A stretch of DNA of 58,612 nt from an uncultured Candidatus Melainabacteria bacterium (GCA_934747335.1 CAKVGS010000009.1:1-58612); one strand, 5' to 3'; counted from the stretch's first letter, positions 26,351 through 35,447 are shown. Numbers and translations: made by a program. The notes: generated by a model from the letters alone, not told the origin.

Positions 26351-26799
26351 TATTTTTTAGCACCTTTTAATTTTGCGATTACACTGTCTGAAATATCAAC
26401 GCCGCCAACAAAAACACCTCTAACGTCCATTACGGCATCAAGTTTTTGTTCAACCATTACAGCTTTTGCAGCTTCTTTGATTTTTGTGAAAACTTCTTGT
26501 TCTCTTTTGTTTTTTAGAGTTACATAAGCAGTTTCTTTTGCTTTAAATTCAGCAGCTGTTTTTTCTTCAAAAGTTTGTTTCTTTAAAGGTGTATCTAATG
26601 CTTTGTATTCTTTTTCTTTATCAACTAAGAATTGTTGCATTTCCAAGCCTTTAGCATCAACTTCTTTAGTTACTTGTTTTGCATAATCATAGTTGTCAAT
26701 TACTTTTGCGTAATCTATATATCCGACACCGCCAGCATTTGCAACACCAACAAATGCCATCATAGCTAATGCCACAAGACCTAATTTAAAATTTTTCAT
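26350..26799 (-). CDS. skp: OmpH/Skp-family periplasmic chaperone
   Basis: About 149 residues: a signal peptide (MKNFKLGLVALAMMAFVGVANA), then GGVGYIDYAKVIDNY, the typical Skp/OmpH start, long charged helices (residues about 40-115), and a short C-terminal sheet region with KLDAVMDVRGVFVGGVDISDSVI. The ATG at 26799 is preferred over a longer reading because it starts the signal peptide and follows AAGGAGG. Skp holds unfolded outer-membrane proteins in the periplasm. It lies directly downstream of bamA, as in many double-membraned bacteria, and has its own promoter. Confidence 0.9.
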   Translation of the reverse strand: MKNFKLGLVALAMMAFVGVANAGGVGYIDYAKVIDNYDYAKQVTKEVDAKGLEMQQFLVDKEKEYKALDTPLKKQTFEEKTAAEFKAKETAYVTLKNKREQEVFTKIKEAAKAVMVEQKLDAVMDVRGVFVGGVDISDSVIAKLKGAKK

Positions 26800-26820
26800 A
26801 CAAAACCTCCTTGTATCTAT

Positions 26821-26828
26821 ATTATACA
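26821..26828 (-). promoter_or_regulatory. Promoter of skp-pdp-FlhA-like operon
   Basis: On the minus strand the extended box TGTATAAT lies about 21 bases before the skp ATG, followed by a strong AAGGAGG ribosome site. This is a conventional leadered promoter, in contrast to the leaderless ones elsewhere in the window. Confidence 0.55.
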
Positions 26829-26858
26829 CTATTTTCTTTATTTTTAAGCTTAATGCGC

Positions 26859-28799
26859 CTAGTACATCATGTCGCCTACACCAAACGTAAAGTAACCGTG
26901 TGGAGAACCGTTTGGTCCGGGATTTGTAACTGGGAAACCATAATCGACTGACAATGGTCCGATTCCCGGCATATTTATCTTCAAACCGATACCTGCTGTA
27001 ATTGCTTGAATTGGTCTGTCATATAATGTACTTGCAATTGTCGGGTCAAATATACGGCCTGCGTCAACCCAGAAGGTTAATCTCAAGTTCTGCAAGAAAT
27101 TAACTTTTAATCTGTCGACAAAAGGTATTGGAGTTGCTAATTCAGCAGAACCCATTATGAATGATGTACCTGTACCTACACCGTTTACTTTGTAACCTCT
27201 GATTGTGTATGGTCCGCCTAAACGATAAGCCATAACTTCAGGCATATCGGAACCGTGTACTTTCAAACCGCCACGTCCAGTGAATGTCAAAGAAGATTTC
27301 TTTGCAATCGGTATGAATTTTTTAGCCATACCTGTCAAACGTCCGTTGGTTTTTCCAAAACCGTCCAAACCGAACGCTTCTTCATATCTTACAGATGCCA
27401 AAGCTCCATGACGAGGATTTATTGCTGAATCTCTGGAATCATACGCTAAACCAGGCGCTAATCTTAAGAAGAATCCGCCTTCCAATTCTTTTGCACGGTC
27501 AGCAATATCTAGACCATGAGATTTGTAAAGACTTTCAATTTTATTGGCATCACCTTCGTTTAAATGGATGTATTCAACACCGGTTGTAAAAGTTGATGAT
27601 AAATTTTTGTTATAACGCAATCTGTGAGCAATTGTACCTTCAAGACCTATTCTACGTTCAACAGCTAACGGTATTTGATAACTGCCTAAATCTCTGAAAT
27701 AAATCTTGCTCATCAATGAATTGTCAGCATTCAAGAAATGTGGTTCAAAAAAGCTTAATTCAGCTTGATAATTCATGTGACTCTTGATTGAAGAATCGCT
27801 CATTAAAATACCTGAACCTACCATGCCTGATAATGAAACTCTTTGGTTCATTCCGCGGAAGTTGTTATCAGAAATCGCAGCCGAACCGAATGCACCTGTT
27901 GCCGAATCCAAACCGCCACCAATTGAAACAGAGGCAGTTCTTTGTTCTTTTAATTCGATTGTTACATCAAATTTATCAGGGTCATCTTCTGAAACTTCAA
28001 TCGTACGGTTTACGTCTTTGAAAGCTTGAGTCGAATACAATCTAACCAAATCCTGCTTAACTTGATTTTCGTTATAAACAGTGCCGGGTTCAGTCATTAT
28101 GTTACGCTCAATAACATACTCTTTCGTTTTTTCATTACCGGTAATCATGATTTTATTGATTTTACCTTCTGTAATGCTCAAGTTAAGTGTTCCGTCAGGA
28201 TCATCATAGATAGAGTCAATTTTTGAAAGAATATATCCTTTAGAATAGTAGCACTGATTGATTTGCTCCATTGCTTGGTTAATTGCTGTGATATTTTGGG
28301 GTTTGCCCTTCAATGGAAGTAAATATTGCATGATTTCATCACCTGAAACAACAGTGTTACCTTCAATAGTAAAGTCTGTTACAGGGATATTTTCTTCTAA
28401 AATAATTTTTAAAGAAATCGTACCGTTAGGATTTTTTACAGGGATTGCTTTCATTTTCTCGGTAAAATAACCTAACTTGTAAATAGTTTTCAAGTCTTGT
28501 TGCATAAGGTCTTTGTCGTACAAATCACCTTTTTGCAAAGACATCTTGGATAAAATGTATTCGGGTTTTATGATATTAGAACCTAAAATTTCAATATCAT
28601 TAATATATGCTGTGTTGCTATCGTAGGTTGATTCTTCAATATAATCTAATTCTTGCTGTTCAGCGGCGTTTTCTTGTTTGTAAGCATCCGCTGTCGTTTT
28701 ATCTATGCCTTTAGAGTAAGCTAAATTCGGCGTCAAAATCGCGCCTAAAGCTAATGTTGTTATTAAAATTTTTTTATATAAAACGGACAACTTTGTCAA
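26859..28799 (-). CDS. bamA: Outer-membrane assembly factor BamA (Omp85), three POTRA repeats
   Basis: A 646-residue Omp85. After a signal peptide there is a short acidic linker and then three POTRA repeats: NDIEILGSNIIKPEYILSK, TDFTIEGNTVVSGDEIMQ and NKIMITGNEKTKEYVIERN. The 16-stranded barrel follows (residues about 310-646). The lid-loop motif is in YRLGGPYTIRGYKVNG and the last residue is Tyr. BamA inserts beta-barrels into the outer membrane. Three POTRAs match cyanobacterial Omp85 rather than the five of proteobacteria. The start is TTG with GTGGAG upstream, about 30 bases after a TGCTACAAT promoter box. Confidence 0.95.
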   Translation of the reverse strand: MTKLSVLYKKILITTLALGAILTPNLAYSKGIDKTTADAYKQENAAEQQELDYIEESTYDSNTAYINDIEILGSNIIKPEYILSKMSLQKGDLYDKDLMQQDLKTIYKLGYFTEKMKAIPVKNPNGTISLKIILEENIPVTDFTIEGNTVVSGDEIMQYLLPLKGKPQNITAINQAMEQINQCYYSKGYILSKIDSIYDDPDGTLNLSITEGKINKIMITGNEKTKEYVIERNIMTEPGTVYNENQVKQDLVRLYSTQAFKDVNRTIEVSEDDPDKFDVTIELKEQRTASVSIGGGLDSATGAFGSAAISDNNFRGMNQRVSLSGMVGSGILMSDSSIKSHMNYQAELSFFEPHFLNADNSLMSKIYFRDLGSYQIPLAVERRIGLEGTIAHRLRYNKNLSSTFTTGVEYIHLNEGDANKIESLYKSHGLDIADRAKELEGGFFLRLAPGLAYDSRDSAINPRHGALASVRYEEAFGLDGFGKTNGRLTGMAKKFIPIAKKSSLTFTGRGGLKVHGSDMPEVMAYRLGGPYTIRGYKVNGVGTGTSFIMGSAELATPIPFVDRLKVNFLQNLRLTFWVDAGRIFDPTIASTLYDRPIQAITAGIGLKINMPGIGPLSVDYGFPVTNPGPNGSPHGYFTFGVGDMMY

Positions 28800-28861
28800 C
28801 TATCCACTCCACAGCAATATTGATATTATTGTAGCACAAAAACGTTAATTTAAAAAATATT

Positions 28862-28970
28862 AATTGTAACAATTTATGACATTGAATCTGTCGCCTATGG
28901 CTCGAACCCCCACCCGAAACTTAGATTTTCGGGTGAGGGTTCGAGCCGTAGGCGATATATTGTTACAATT
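28862..28970. repeat. Long GC-rich palindrome
   Basis: Arms TCGCCTATGGCTCGAACC and its near complement GGTTCGAGCCGTAGGCGA enclose a second stem CACCCGAAA/TTTCGGGTG. An outer pair AATTGTAACAAT/ATTGTTACAATT extends the stem beyond 28865 and 28968. It is far more GC-rich than its surroundings. It lies upstream of bamA and is not followed by a T-run, so it is not a simple terminator. It resembles a dispersed intergenic element, though no second copy is in the window. Confidence 0.7.
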
Positions 28971-28984
28971 TCTTAATAATATTA

Positions 28985-29335
28985 GCCGTAAAACGTATTG
29001 CAAAAGGTATGGGAGATAAAAAACAATTGATACGGATGCGGAAGCAACTGCTTTGGCGGCAATGTTGAAAAATTCAAAAGGAGATTTAAATAAAGCAGAT
29101 CTTTAATATAAAAGAAATATTCTTTCAGAAAGTGGATATGGTAATTATTTAGAAGATGATAAAAAAAACAGGAGATGGTGTAACTTTACCCAAAAAAGAA
29201 GATACACCAGCGCCAAAAGATTTGAGTGAAGAAACTCCAAAAGATGATGCGTCAAAAGGATATAAATTTTTACAAAACAAAAATGCGCTGCCGAAAAAAA
29301 TAAGTGAAGAAATTTTTATAAAGTATATTTTTTGA
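28985..29335 (+). pseudogene. Decayed coding remnant
   Basis: A stretch with coding character in pieces. It opens in one frame (AVKRIAKGMGDKK), shifts to a second (TIDTDAEATALAAMLKNSKG to a stop at 29104-29106), reads on after the stop (YKRNILSESGYGNYLEDD), and shifts back at an A-run (TGDGVTLPKKEDTPAPKD...) to a stop at 29333-29335. It has no start codon. The product would be a small, acidic, Pro/Lys-rich protein I do not recognise. Two frameshifts plus a stop indicate a dead gene, probably truncated at its 5' end by the neighbouring palindrome. Confidence 0.6.
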
Positions 29336-29340
29336 TGAGT

Positions 29341-29386
29341 AAAAACCTCAAAACCAAATTTTATATTTATAGGTTTTGAGGTTTTT
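29341..29386. terminator. Terminator downstream of pilT
   Basis: A perfect 15-bp stem (AAAAACCTCAAAACC and complement) with a 16-base AT loop and T-runs on both strands. It is 43 bases past the pilT stop and also follows the decayed remnant. Confidence 0.85.
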
Positions 29387-29429
29387 ATTTATATTTGATA
29401 CTTTTAAAAATTTTTTATGATTTAAATTT

Positions 29430-30500
29430 CTAAGAGTTTTGTAAGCCTCTCTTGAATTCTTCAGGGCGGCTAGAACGAGCAAGAGCATCTTCCAAAGTGA
29501 TTTTCTTTCTCATATACAAGTCACGAAGTGACATTTCAAGAGTTTGCATACCAAAACCTGAGTTTGTTTGCATTGTTGAATAAATTTGAGCGGCTTTTGC
29601 TTCACGAATTAAGTTTGCAATCGCAGGAATTACCAACATAACTTCTTGTGCCATTACACGACCTTGTTTTGTGCCATCAGCTTGAAGAAGTGGTAACAAA
29701 GTCTGTGAAAATACTGCAACAAGTGAGTTTGAAAGCTGTACACGAACCTGTTGTTGTTGACCTTCTGGAAATACGTCAATGATACGGTCGATTGTTTGAG
29801 ATGCTGAAGAGGTGTGCAAAGTACCAAATACTAAGTGACCTGTTTCAGCAGCTGTCAACGCTAATCGGATTGTATCCAAGTCACGCATTTCACCTACGAG
29901 GATGATATCAGGGTCTTCACGAAGTGCTGATTTTAGCGCGTTAGCGAAACTTCTAGTATCTTGTCCCAATTCTCTTTGGTGAATAACCGAACGTTTTGAC
30001 GGGTGAATAAACTCGATAGGGTCTTCAATCGTCAAAATGTGTTCAGAACGAGTTTCGTTAATGTAGTTAATCATTGCAGCCAAGGTCGTTGATTTACCAG
30101 AACCGGTAGGACCTGTTACAAGAACCAAACCGCGTGGTTTTTCTGCAATTTTTCTAACTGTATCAGATAAACCTAATTCTTTAAAAGAAGGCACTTTTGA
30201 TGCGATTACACGAAACGCAGCCGCATAATTTCCTCTATCTTTATAAATATTTACCCTAAAACGGCTTAAACCTTGGATGCCGTATGAAAAGTCCAATTCC
30301 CAGTCTTGTTCAAGTTTACGTCTTTGTTCCTTATTAAGCATTGGGAATAAAAGAAGTTCAACTTCTTCCGGTTTAAGAGCAGGAACATCCATTCTTTGTA
30401 AGTTTCCGTCTATACGAACAACAGGTGGAAGTCCTGCAGAAATGTGCAAATCTGATCCTCTTTGCTTAACTACAACTTCCAAATATTTTTCTATAAGCAT
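29430..30500 (-). CDS. pilT: Type IV pilus retraction ATPase PilT
   Basis: A 356-residue PilT. The N-terminal domain has RGSDLHISAGLPPVVRIDG, then Walker A GPTGSGKSTTLAAMI, the Asp box and Walker B region (ALREDPDIILVGEMRD), the His box GHLVFGTLHTSSA, and the PilT-specific C-terminal IANLIREAKAAQIYS, which corresponds to AIRNLIRE. It powers pilus retraction for twitching and DNA uptake. It is monocistronic here, with AGAGGG before the ATG. dprA in the same window supports a transformation role. Confidence 0.95.
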   Translation of the reverse strand: MLIEKYLEVVVKQRGSDLHISAGLPPVVRIDGNLQRMDVPALKPEEVELLLFPMLNKEQRRKLEQDWELDFSYGIQGLSRFRVNIYKDRGNYAAAFRVIASKVPSFKELGLSDTVRKIAEKPRGLVLVTGPTGSGKSTTLAAMINYINETRSEHILTIEDPIEFIHPSKRSVIHQRELGQDTRSFANALKSALREDPDIILVGEMRDLDTIRLALTAAETGHLVFGTLHTSSASQTIDRIIDVFPEGQQQQVRVQLSNSLVAVFSQTLLPLLQADGTKQGRVMAQEVMLVIPAIANLIREAKAAQIYSTMQTNSGFGMQTLEMSLRDLYMRKKITLEDALARSSRPEEFKRGLQNS

Positions 30501-30596
30501 TAAAAAGCCCTCTTAATTTCGTGATTATCTATGTTTAATCACAATATCAGCAATATATAACATCAAAACTATATCATAAAACCGTGATATTGTAAA

Positions 30597-31967
30597 TTAT
30601 TTGTTAGCGAGATATTCATTAATTGCTTTGGCTGCTTTCTTTCCTGCGCCCATTGCATTGATTGCATTAGATTCCCCGACCGGTGCAACGTCGCCTCCCG
30701 CAAAGATAGCAGAGATTGAAGTTTCTCTTGTTTCAGCATCTACTGTGAAATAGCCTTTTTTATCAAGTGCAAAGTCTAAACCATCTAAATGAGCAGATTT
30801 TTGAATGATAGGATTTGGACCTGTTCCAAGAGCTACAATAACTGTATCTACATCCAAATCCGTAAATCTTCCTGTACCAATAGGTTTACGTCTGCCTGAT
30901 TCGTCAGGTTCGCCAAGTTCCATAATTTCAAATCTCATGCCTGCAACATAACCGTCTTTTTCAAGAATTTCAGATGGCGCATGCAAGAATTGGAATATAA
31001 CGCCTTCTTCTTTTGCGTGTCTGATTTCTTCTAAACGTGCAGGAAGTTCAGTTTCTGTTCTTCTATATACAATATAAACTTTTTCAAAACCAACTCTAAC
31101 AGCTGTTCTTGCCGCGTCCATTGCAACGTTTCCACCGCCGATTACGGCAACTGATTTGCCGACTCTAAGCGGAGTAGCAGAATTTTCTTCGTTTGCGTGC
31201 ATTAAATTTACGCGAGTTAAAAATTCGTTTGCTGAAAATACGCCGTTCAAGTTTTCACCTTTAATATGCATCATCTTAGGCAAACCTGCACCGGAACAAA
31301 TAAATATAGCGTCAAATCCGTCTTCTTGAAGTTGCTTTAAAGTTATTGATTTACCTACAACTACGTCTTTTACAAATTTAACGCCCATGTTTTTAAGAGA
31401 TTCAATTTCTCTGTCAAGAACTGTTCTAGGAAGTCTGAATGGCGGAATACCATATCTTAAAACCCCTCCGAATTTGTGTAAAGCTTCAAAGATGGTTACA
31501 TCGTGACCTGCTTTTCTCAAATCGCACGCAGCTGTCATGCCTGCACAGCCTGAACCTATAATTGCAACTTTTTTACCGGATGGAACAATTTCAGGTGTTT
31601 TAGCTGAAGTATTGTCGCCAACATATCTTTCCAGTGCACCGATAGCTACCGCATCGCCTTTAATACCTAAAACACAACTACCTTCGCATTGTCTTTCTTG
31701 AGGACAAACTCTTCCACAAACAGAAGGTAACATGCTTGTTTGTCTTATGATTTCACCTGCATCATCAAGTCTATCTTCTTTAACAGCTTTTATAAAATCA
31801 GGAATATGGATATTTACAGGGCATCCTTTTACACATCGTGGATTTTTACAGTTTAAACATCTGGAAGCTTCGGCCTTTGCTTGTTCTTCCGTAAAATTTT
31901 CTTCGACCGGAAGAAAATTATTTCTGCGTTCCATTTTATCCTGTTCATGCGGTTTTTGTCTATCCAT
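30597..31967 (-). CDS. GltD/NfnB-type NADPH flavoprotein
   Basis: A 456-residue protein with the glutamate-synthase small-subunit fold. The N-terminus has two Cys-rich sites for [4Fe-4S] clusters (CLNCKNPRCVKGCPVNIHIP and SVCGRVCPQERQCEGSC). An FAD-binding GSGCAGMTAACDLRKAGH and an NADPH-binding GGGNVAMDAARTAVRVG follow, and the final FAD block is FAGGDVAPVGESNAINAMG. It is the size of the homotetrameric GltA/GltD form. No large glutamate synthase subunit (GltB) or NfnA partner is adjacent, so it could be glutamate synthase, NfnB/SudA, or another NADPH-linked oxidoreductase. AGGAG precedes the ATG. It is alone in its transcript. Confidence 0.85.
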   Translation of the reverse strand: MDRQKPHEQDKMERRNNFLPVEENFTEEQAKAEASRCLNCKNPRCVKGCPVNIHIPDFIKAVKEDRLDDAGEIIRQTSMLPSVCGRVCPQERQCEGSCVLGIKGDAVAIGALERYVGDNTSAKTPEIVPSGKKVAIIGSGCAGMTAACDLRKAGHDVTIFEALHKFGGVLRYGIPPFRLPRTVLDREIESLKNMGVKFVKDVVVGKSITLKQLQEDGFDAIFICSGAGLPKMMHIKGENLNGVFSANEFLTRVNLMHANEENSATPLRVGKSVAVIGGGNVAMDAARTAVRVGFEKVYIVYRRTETELPARLEEIRHAKEEGVIFQFLHAPSEILEKDGYVAGMRFEIMELGEPDESGRRKPIGTGRFTDLDVDTVIVALGTGPNPIIQKSAHLDGLDFALDKKGYFTVDAETRETSISAIFAGGDVAPVGESNAINAMGAGKKAAKAINEYLANK

Positions 31968-32065
31968 ATCAAAACTCTCCTTTTCGTATAAAATATCAAA
32001 ATACGATAGTAAAATTATAACAAAAACATGGAAAGCAAAAACTTTTTAATTCTATTTACTTGTAT

Positions 32066-33433
32066 TTAGCCGTTTATTACTTCAAATAAAGCATTTACAA
32101 CAACAGGATCCCATTTGATGCCTGCTTCTGATTTAATAACGGACAATGCCTCATCTTTATCCATAGCGTTTCTGTAAGAACGGTCTGAAGTCATTGCTGT
32201 ATAAGCATCTGCAACTGCTATAATTCTTGAACCAAATGGAATTGAATTTCCTTTCAAACCTTCAGGTTCACCGCCGCCATCCCAACGTTCTTTGTGGTAA
32301 TGAATATAAGGAATAACTTCTGACAAGAAGTTGATATTCATAAGCAAGTTTACACCAACATTTGGATGGTTTTGTAATTTTTCCCATTCTTCTTTTGAAA
32401 GTTTGCCTTTGTTTGTGAACAAAGATTCAGGAAGAGTTATTTTACCGATATTTTGTAATAAACCGGCATAGTAAACCAAATCAGTTGTTTTTTCATTCAA
32501 ACCAAGTTGACGACAAAGTTTGCGAGAAAGCTCTGCAGTGTTTTGTGAGTGTGCAACTTTGTATTGACCTTTTTCGTCAACCGCTTTTGCCAGTTTTTCA
32601 ACAAAGGCTTGTTGTTGAACACCTAAATCTCCAATAAGTGCAGTTAATTCGGCTCTTTGATGTTGTAATTCTTCTGCCATAACATCTTCTGAATTAATTA
32701 AATTGTTTGTTTCGTCTATCACTTTTTGTAAGTGCATTGATGTGCCAAACAAGCGTCCGATTGTTTCAAGAAGATTCATGTAAGCACGCTTAATTGTTTT
32801 TTCTTTGTAATTTTCAATTACAATAACACCAACTACATGCGCATTGTTGTGCATTGGAACTATTGCTAAAGATTTAACATCAAATTCTTTTAATTCGTAC
32901 TTAGGTGTAAAATTATCAATATTTGTAATATCTTTAATTTGTACTGTTTCAAGGGTTTTGAACGCTTTAACAACGATTGATTTATCATTTTCTGCGTAAC
33001 TTAATTTTTTCGCATAAATATCTTCATCAAATTCTATTGAAGAACCTGCAAGTCCTAAAATCTTGTTTTCGATATTCAAACCTTTTGTGAATTCTTTTGT
33101 CAGGTAAATGTGGCATGCGTCAACATCAAGAATCTGAGTCAACGTTTTTGCAATAGAATTATAAACAACATACTCATCCTGAGAGTTAAAGCCTAAAACA
33201 CAAAGCGTGTTATCTAAAGAATAAATAGACACAAGCTCTTTTAATTGTGATTTTAGTTTTGTTGTTTTGTCTTTGACATCCTTGCCGATTTTATTAGCCA
33301 AATCTTCTGATATTAGGTACTCAGAAATAAAATCGCCTAAGTTTAGAGCGAAAATTTCTTCAAGCGGATCATCTTCCATTAAGTCAATTGAACGGCTGAA
33401 AAGTGATGCACCCAATTCTTCTTTATCTGTCAT
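32066..33433 (-). CDS. GAF-HD-GYP protein with degenerate catalytic site
   Basis: A 455-residue cytoplasmic protein. Residues about 80-235 form a GAF-like sensory domain, about 240-285 a connecting helix, and 285-450 an HD-GYP fold. The catalytic motifs are changed. The HD of LLHDIGK is QN at 327-328 (GLLQNIGK). The HHE motif is H380-K381-E, and GYP is GEP at 388-390. The Asp of VxDALTSDR is Thr412 (AYTAMTSDR). Surrounding sequence is otherwise well kept (LFTNKGKLSKEEWEKLQNHPNVG, FGSRIIAVADA). Loss of several metal ligands predicts no c-di-GMP phosphodiesterase activity, so it may act as a sensor or binding protein. It has a good ribosome site (GGAAGG). Confidence 0.88.
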   Translation of the reverse strand: MTDKEELGASLFSRSIDLMEDDPLEEIFALNLGDFISEYLISEDLANKIGKDVKDKTTKLKSQLKELVSIYSLDNTLCVLGFNSQDEYVVYNSIAKTLTQILDVDACHIYLTKEFTKGLNIENKILGLAGSSIEFDEDIYAKKLSYAENDKSIVVKAFKTLETVQIKDITNIDNFTPKYELKEFDVKSLAIVPMHNNAHVVGVIVIENYKEKTIKRAYMNLLETIGRLFGTSMHLQKVIDETNNLINSEDVMAEELQHQRAELTALIGDLGVQQQAFVEKLAKAVDEKGQYKVAHSQNTAELSRKLCRQLGLNEKTTDLVYYAGLLQNIGKITLPESLFTNKGKLSKEEWEKLQNHPNVGVNLLMNINFLSEVIPYIHYHKERWDGGGEPEGLKGNSIPFGSRIIAVADAYTAMTSDRSYRNAMDKDEALSVIKSEAGIKWDPVVVNALFEVING

Positions 33434-33760
33434 AATATTCCTTCCTACAAAATAATTCTTCTTATATTATGTATAACGGCACAAATTTTAAAAACTTTAA
33501 TGTTTTTTGAAAATTTTATACTTTAGTTGTAGATAAGTTATACTAAATGGCGAAAATAAAGGGATAGGATGGTTTACAAAACGTAACATGGATAACATTG
33601 CAAAAAGTTATAACCAATTTGGTATTTCTTAGACTATTATGATGCAATGTTTTCGTTTGTTGGGTTAAGCGATTATGATTGAACGATATCCGTATTTCTT
33701 CTTCTCTGATGAGGGTGGTAAAGACAGGATAAATACAAATAAGATGCCTAAACAAAATGC
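33434..33760. other. Non-coding gap with a GAGGGTG repeat fragment
   Basis: About 330 bases between the divergent HD-GYP and ABC-F genes. No gene is supported. CTCTGATGAGGGTGGTAA at about 33700 is a fragment of the dispersed repeat also seen at 150 and 7840. A TTGTTGGGTTAAGCGA stretch at about 33658 looks like a decayed copy of a GTTGGG-type palindrome. Confidence 0.5.
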
Positions 33761-33766
33761 TTGTGT

Positions 33767-33772
33767 TATACT
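33767..33772 (+). promoter_or_regulatory. -10 box of the ABC-F gene
   Basis: TATACT with upstream TGT ends 9 nt before the ATG at 33782. There is no ribosome site between. This sets the start at 33782 and not at an in-frame codon 21 bases earlier, which overlaps the promoter. Confidence 0.55.
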
Positions 33773-33781
33773 TGTAACATT

Positions 33782-35395
33782 ATGATTACGACAGAAAATT
33801 TAACCGTGCGTTTTGGCACAGAACCATTATTTGAAAATGTTAATATAAAATTTGCTGAAGGCAATTGTTACGGTCTTATAGGTGCAAACGGTGCCGGAAA
33901 AAGTACATTCTTAAAAGTGCTTTCAGGTGATTTAGAGCCTACAAGCGGTGAAGTCCATGTTAAAAAAGGGCAACGTATTGCGGTATTAAAACAAAACCAT
34001 TTTGAGTTTGATGAATTTACTGCAATTGACACTGTAATTATGGGGCATAAACATCTTTATGACGTGATGAAAGAAAAAGATGCTCTCTATATGAAGCCTG
34101 ATTTCAATGATGAAGACGGAATAAGAGTTGCACATTTAGAAACCGAATTTGCAGAAATGGACGGCTGGCAGGCTGAATCCAATGCATCATCTTTATTAAA
34201 TGATTTAGGAATTCCGCAAGAATTACATTATTCATTAATGAAAGATCTTTCAGGCAGTGAAAAAGTTCGAGTATTATTGGCTCAAGCTCTTTTTGGAACT
34301 CCTGATATTCTGCTTTTGGACGAGCCTACAAACCATTTGGATTTGGCGACAATTACTTGGTTAGAAGACTTTTTGATTGATTTTCCAAACACAGTAATTG
34401 TTGTTTCGCACGATAGAAAGTTTTTGGATAGAATTTGCACGCATATTGCGGATATTGATTTTAGAAATATTCAGCTTTATACCGGGAACTATTCGTTTTG
34501 GACTCAAGCAAGCGCTTTAATTATGAAACAAAAAGAAGAACGCAATAAAAAGCTCGAAGAAAAAGCAGAAGAATTTAGAAAATTTATTGCAAGATTTAGT
34601 GCAAACGCGTCTAAAGCTAAACAAGCAACTTCCAGAAAAAATATGCTTGAAAAATTGACTCTGGAAGATATTAAGCCTTCTACAAGAAGATATCCGAGCA
34701 TAAATTTTAAATTCTCAAAAATGCCGGGGAAAGATGTTTTAACAGTTCAAGGCTTAAAGAAATCTATAAACGGCGAACTTCTTATTAAGGCATTGTCTTT
34801 TGATGTCCGCCAAGGTGAAAAAATCGCATTTATTTCTAAAAATCAACTTGCTGTAACAACGCTTTTTGAAATATTGGAAGGAAAAATTGAACCTGATGAA
34901 GGTTCTGTAACTTGGGGCGTTACTGCAACTCATTCTTATTGCCCGAAAGATAATGGAGAATTTTTTGATACGAATAAAAACTTAATTCAATGGCTTGCAC
35001 AATTTTCGCAAGAACAACACGTAAGTTTTCTAAGAGGATATTTAGGTAGGATGTTGTTTTCCGGAGAAGACGCAGAAAAATCCGTAAATGTTTTATCGGG
35101 TGGCGAAAAAGTTCGTTGCATGTTCGCAAAAACTATGATTGAAGAATCAAATGTTTTGATTTTTGATGAACCTACAAACCACTTGGATTTGGAAGCAATT
35201 ACGTCTTTAAACAACGCACTTATTGATTATACGGGTACGGTTTTATTTACTTCACAAGACTATCAATTCATAAATACAGTTGCTGATAGAATTATTGAAA
35301 TTACGCCAAACGGATATTTGAATTATCAAATGCGTTATGAAGATTATCTTATAAATGAAGATGTGCAAAAGCGTAGAGCTTTAATGTATAAATAG
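33782..35395 (+). CDS. ABC-F ATPase, YbiT-like, with degenerate second domain
   Basis: About 537 residues with two ATP-binding cassettes joined by a charged linker (residues about 245-290). Domain 1 has Walker A GANGAGKST, a variant signature LSGSEK, Walker B ILLLDEPTNHLD and the switch His in VVSHDRK. Domain 2 keeps LSGGEK and LIFDEPTNHLD, but the Walker A position reads ISKNQLAVTTLFE instead of GxxGxGKST, and the switch His is Gln (FTSQDYQ). Blocks such as YGLIGANGAGKS and SRFSANASKAKQATSR follow E. coli YbiT closely. ABC-F proteins act on ribosomes. The domain 2 changes suggest only one functional site, though I cannot exclude that a whole subfamily shares them. It is monocistronic with a terminator. 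Confidence 0.9.
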   Translation: MITTENLTVRFGTEPLFENVNIKFAEGNCYGLIGANGAGKSTFLKVLSGDLEPTSGEVHVKKGQRIAVLKQNHFEFDEFTAIDTVIMGHKHLYDVMKEKDALYMKPDFNDEDGIRVAHLETEFAEMDGWQAESNASSLLNDLGIPQELHYSLMKDLSGSEKVRVLLAQALFGTPDILLLDEPTNHLDLATITWLEDFLIDFPNTVIVVSHDRKFLDRICTHIADIDFRNIQLYTGNYSFWTQASALIMKQKEERNKKLEEKAEEFRKFIARFSANASKAKQATSRKNMLEKLTLEDIKPSTRRYPSINFKFSKMPGKDVLTVQGLKKSINGELLIKALSFDVRQGEKIAFISKNQLAVTTLFEILEGKIEPDEGSVTWGVTATHSYCPKDNGEFFDTNKNLIQWLAQFSQEQHVSFLRGYLGRMLFSGEDAEKSVNVLSGGEKVRCMFAKTMIEESNVLIFDEPTNHLDLEAITSLNNALIDYTGTVLFTSQDYQFINTVADRIIEITPNGYLNYQMRYEDYLINEDVQKRRALMYK

Positions 35396-35396
35396 A

Positions 35397-35430
35397 AAAA
35401 AAGGATGACTTTTAAGAGTCATCCTTTTTT
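35397..35430. terminator. Bidirectional terminator
   Basis: A 14-bp stem AAAAAAGGATGACT and complement with loop TTTAAG, ending in six T residues. It separates the convergent ABC-F and ROK genes. Confidence 0.92.
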
Positions 35431-35447
35431 ATAGAACTTTAAAGCAA

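Noticed and set aside
33761..33781. Upstream start for the ABC-F protein
   Set aside because: These seven codons coincide with the -10 box and have no counterpart in the family.
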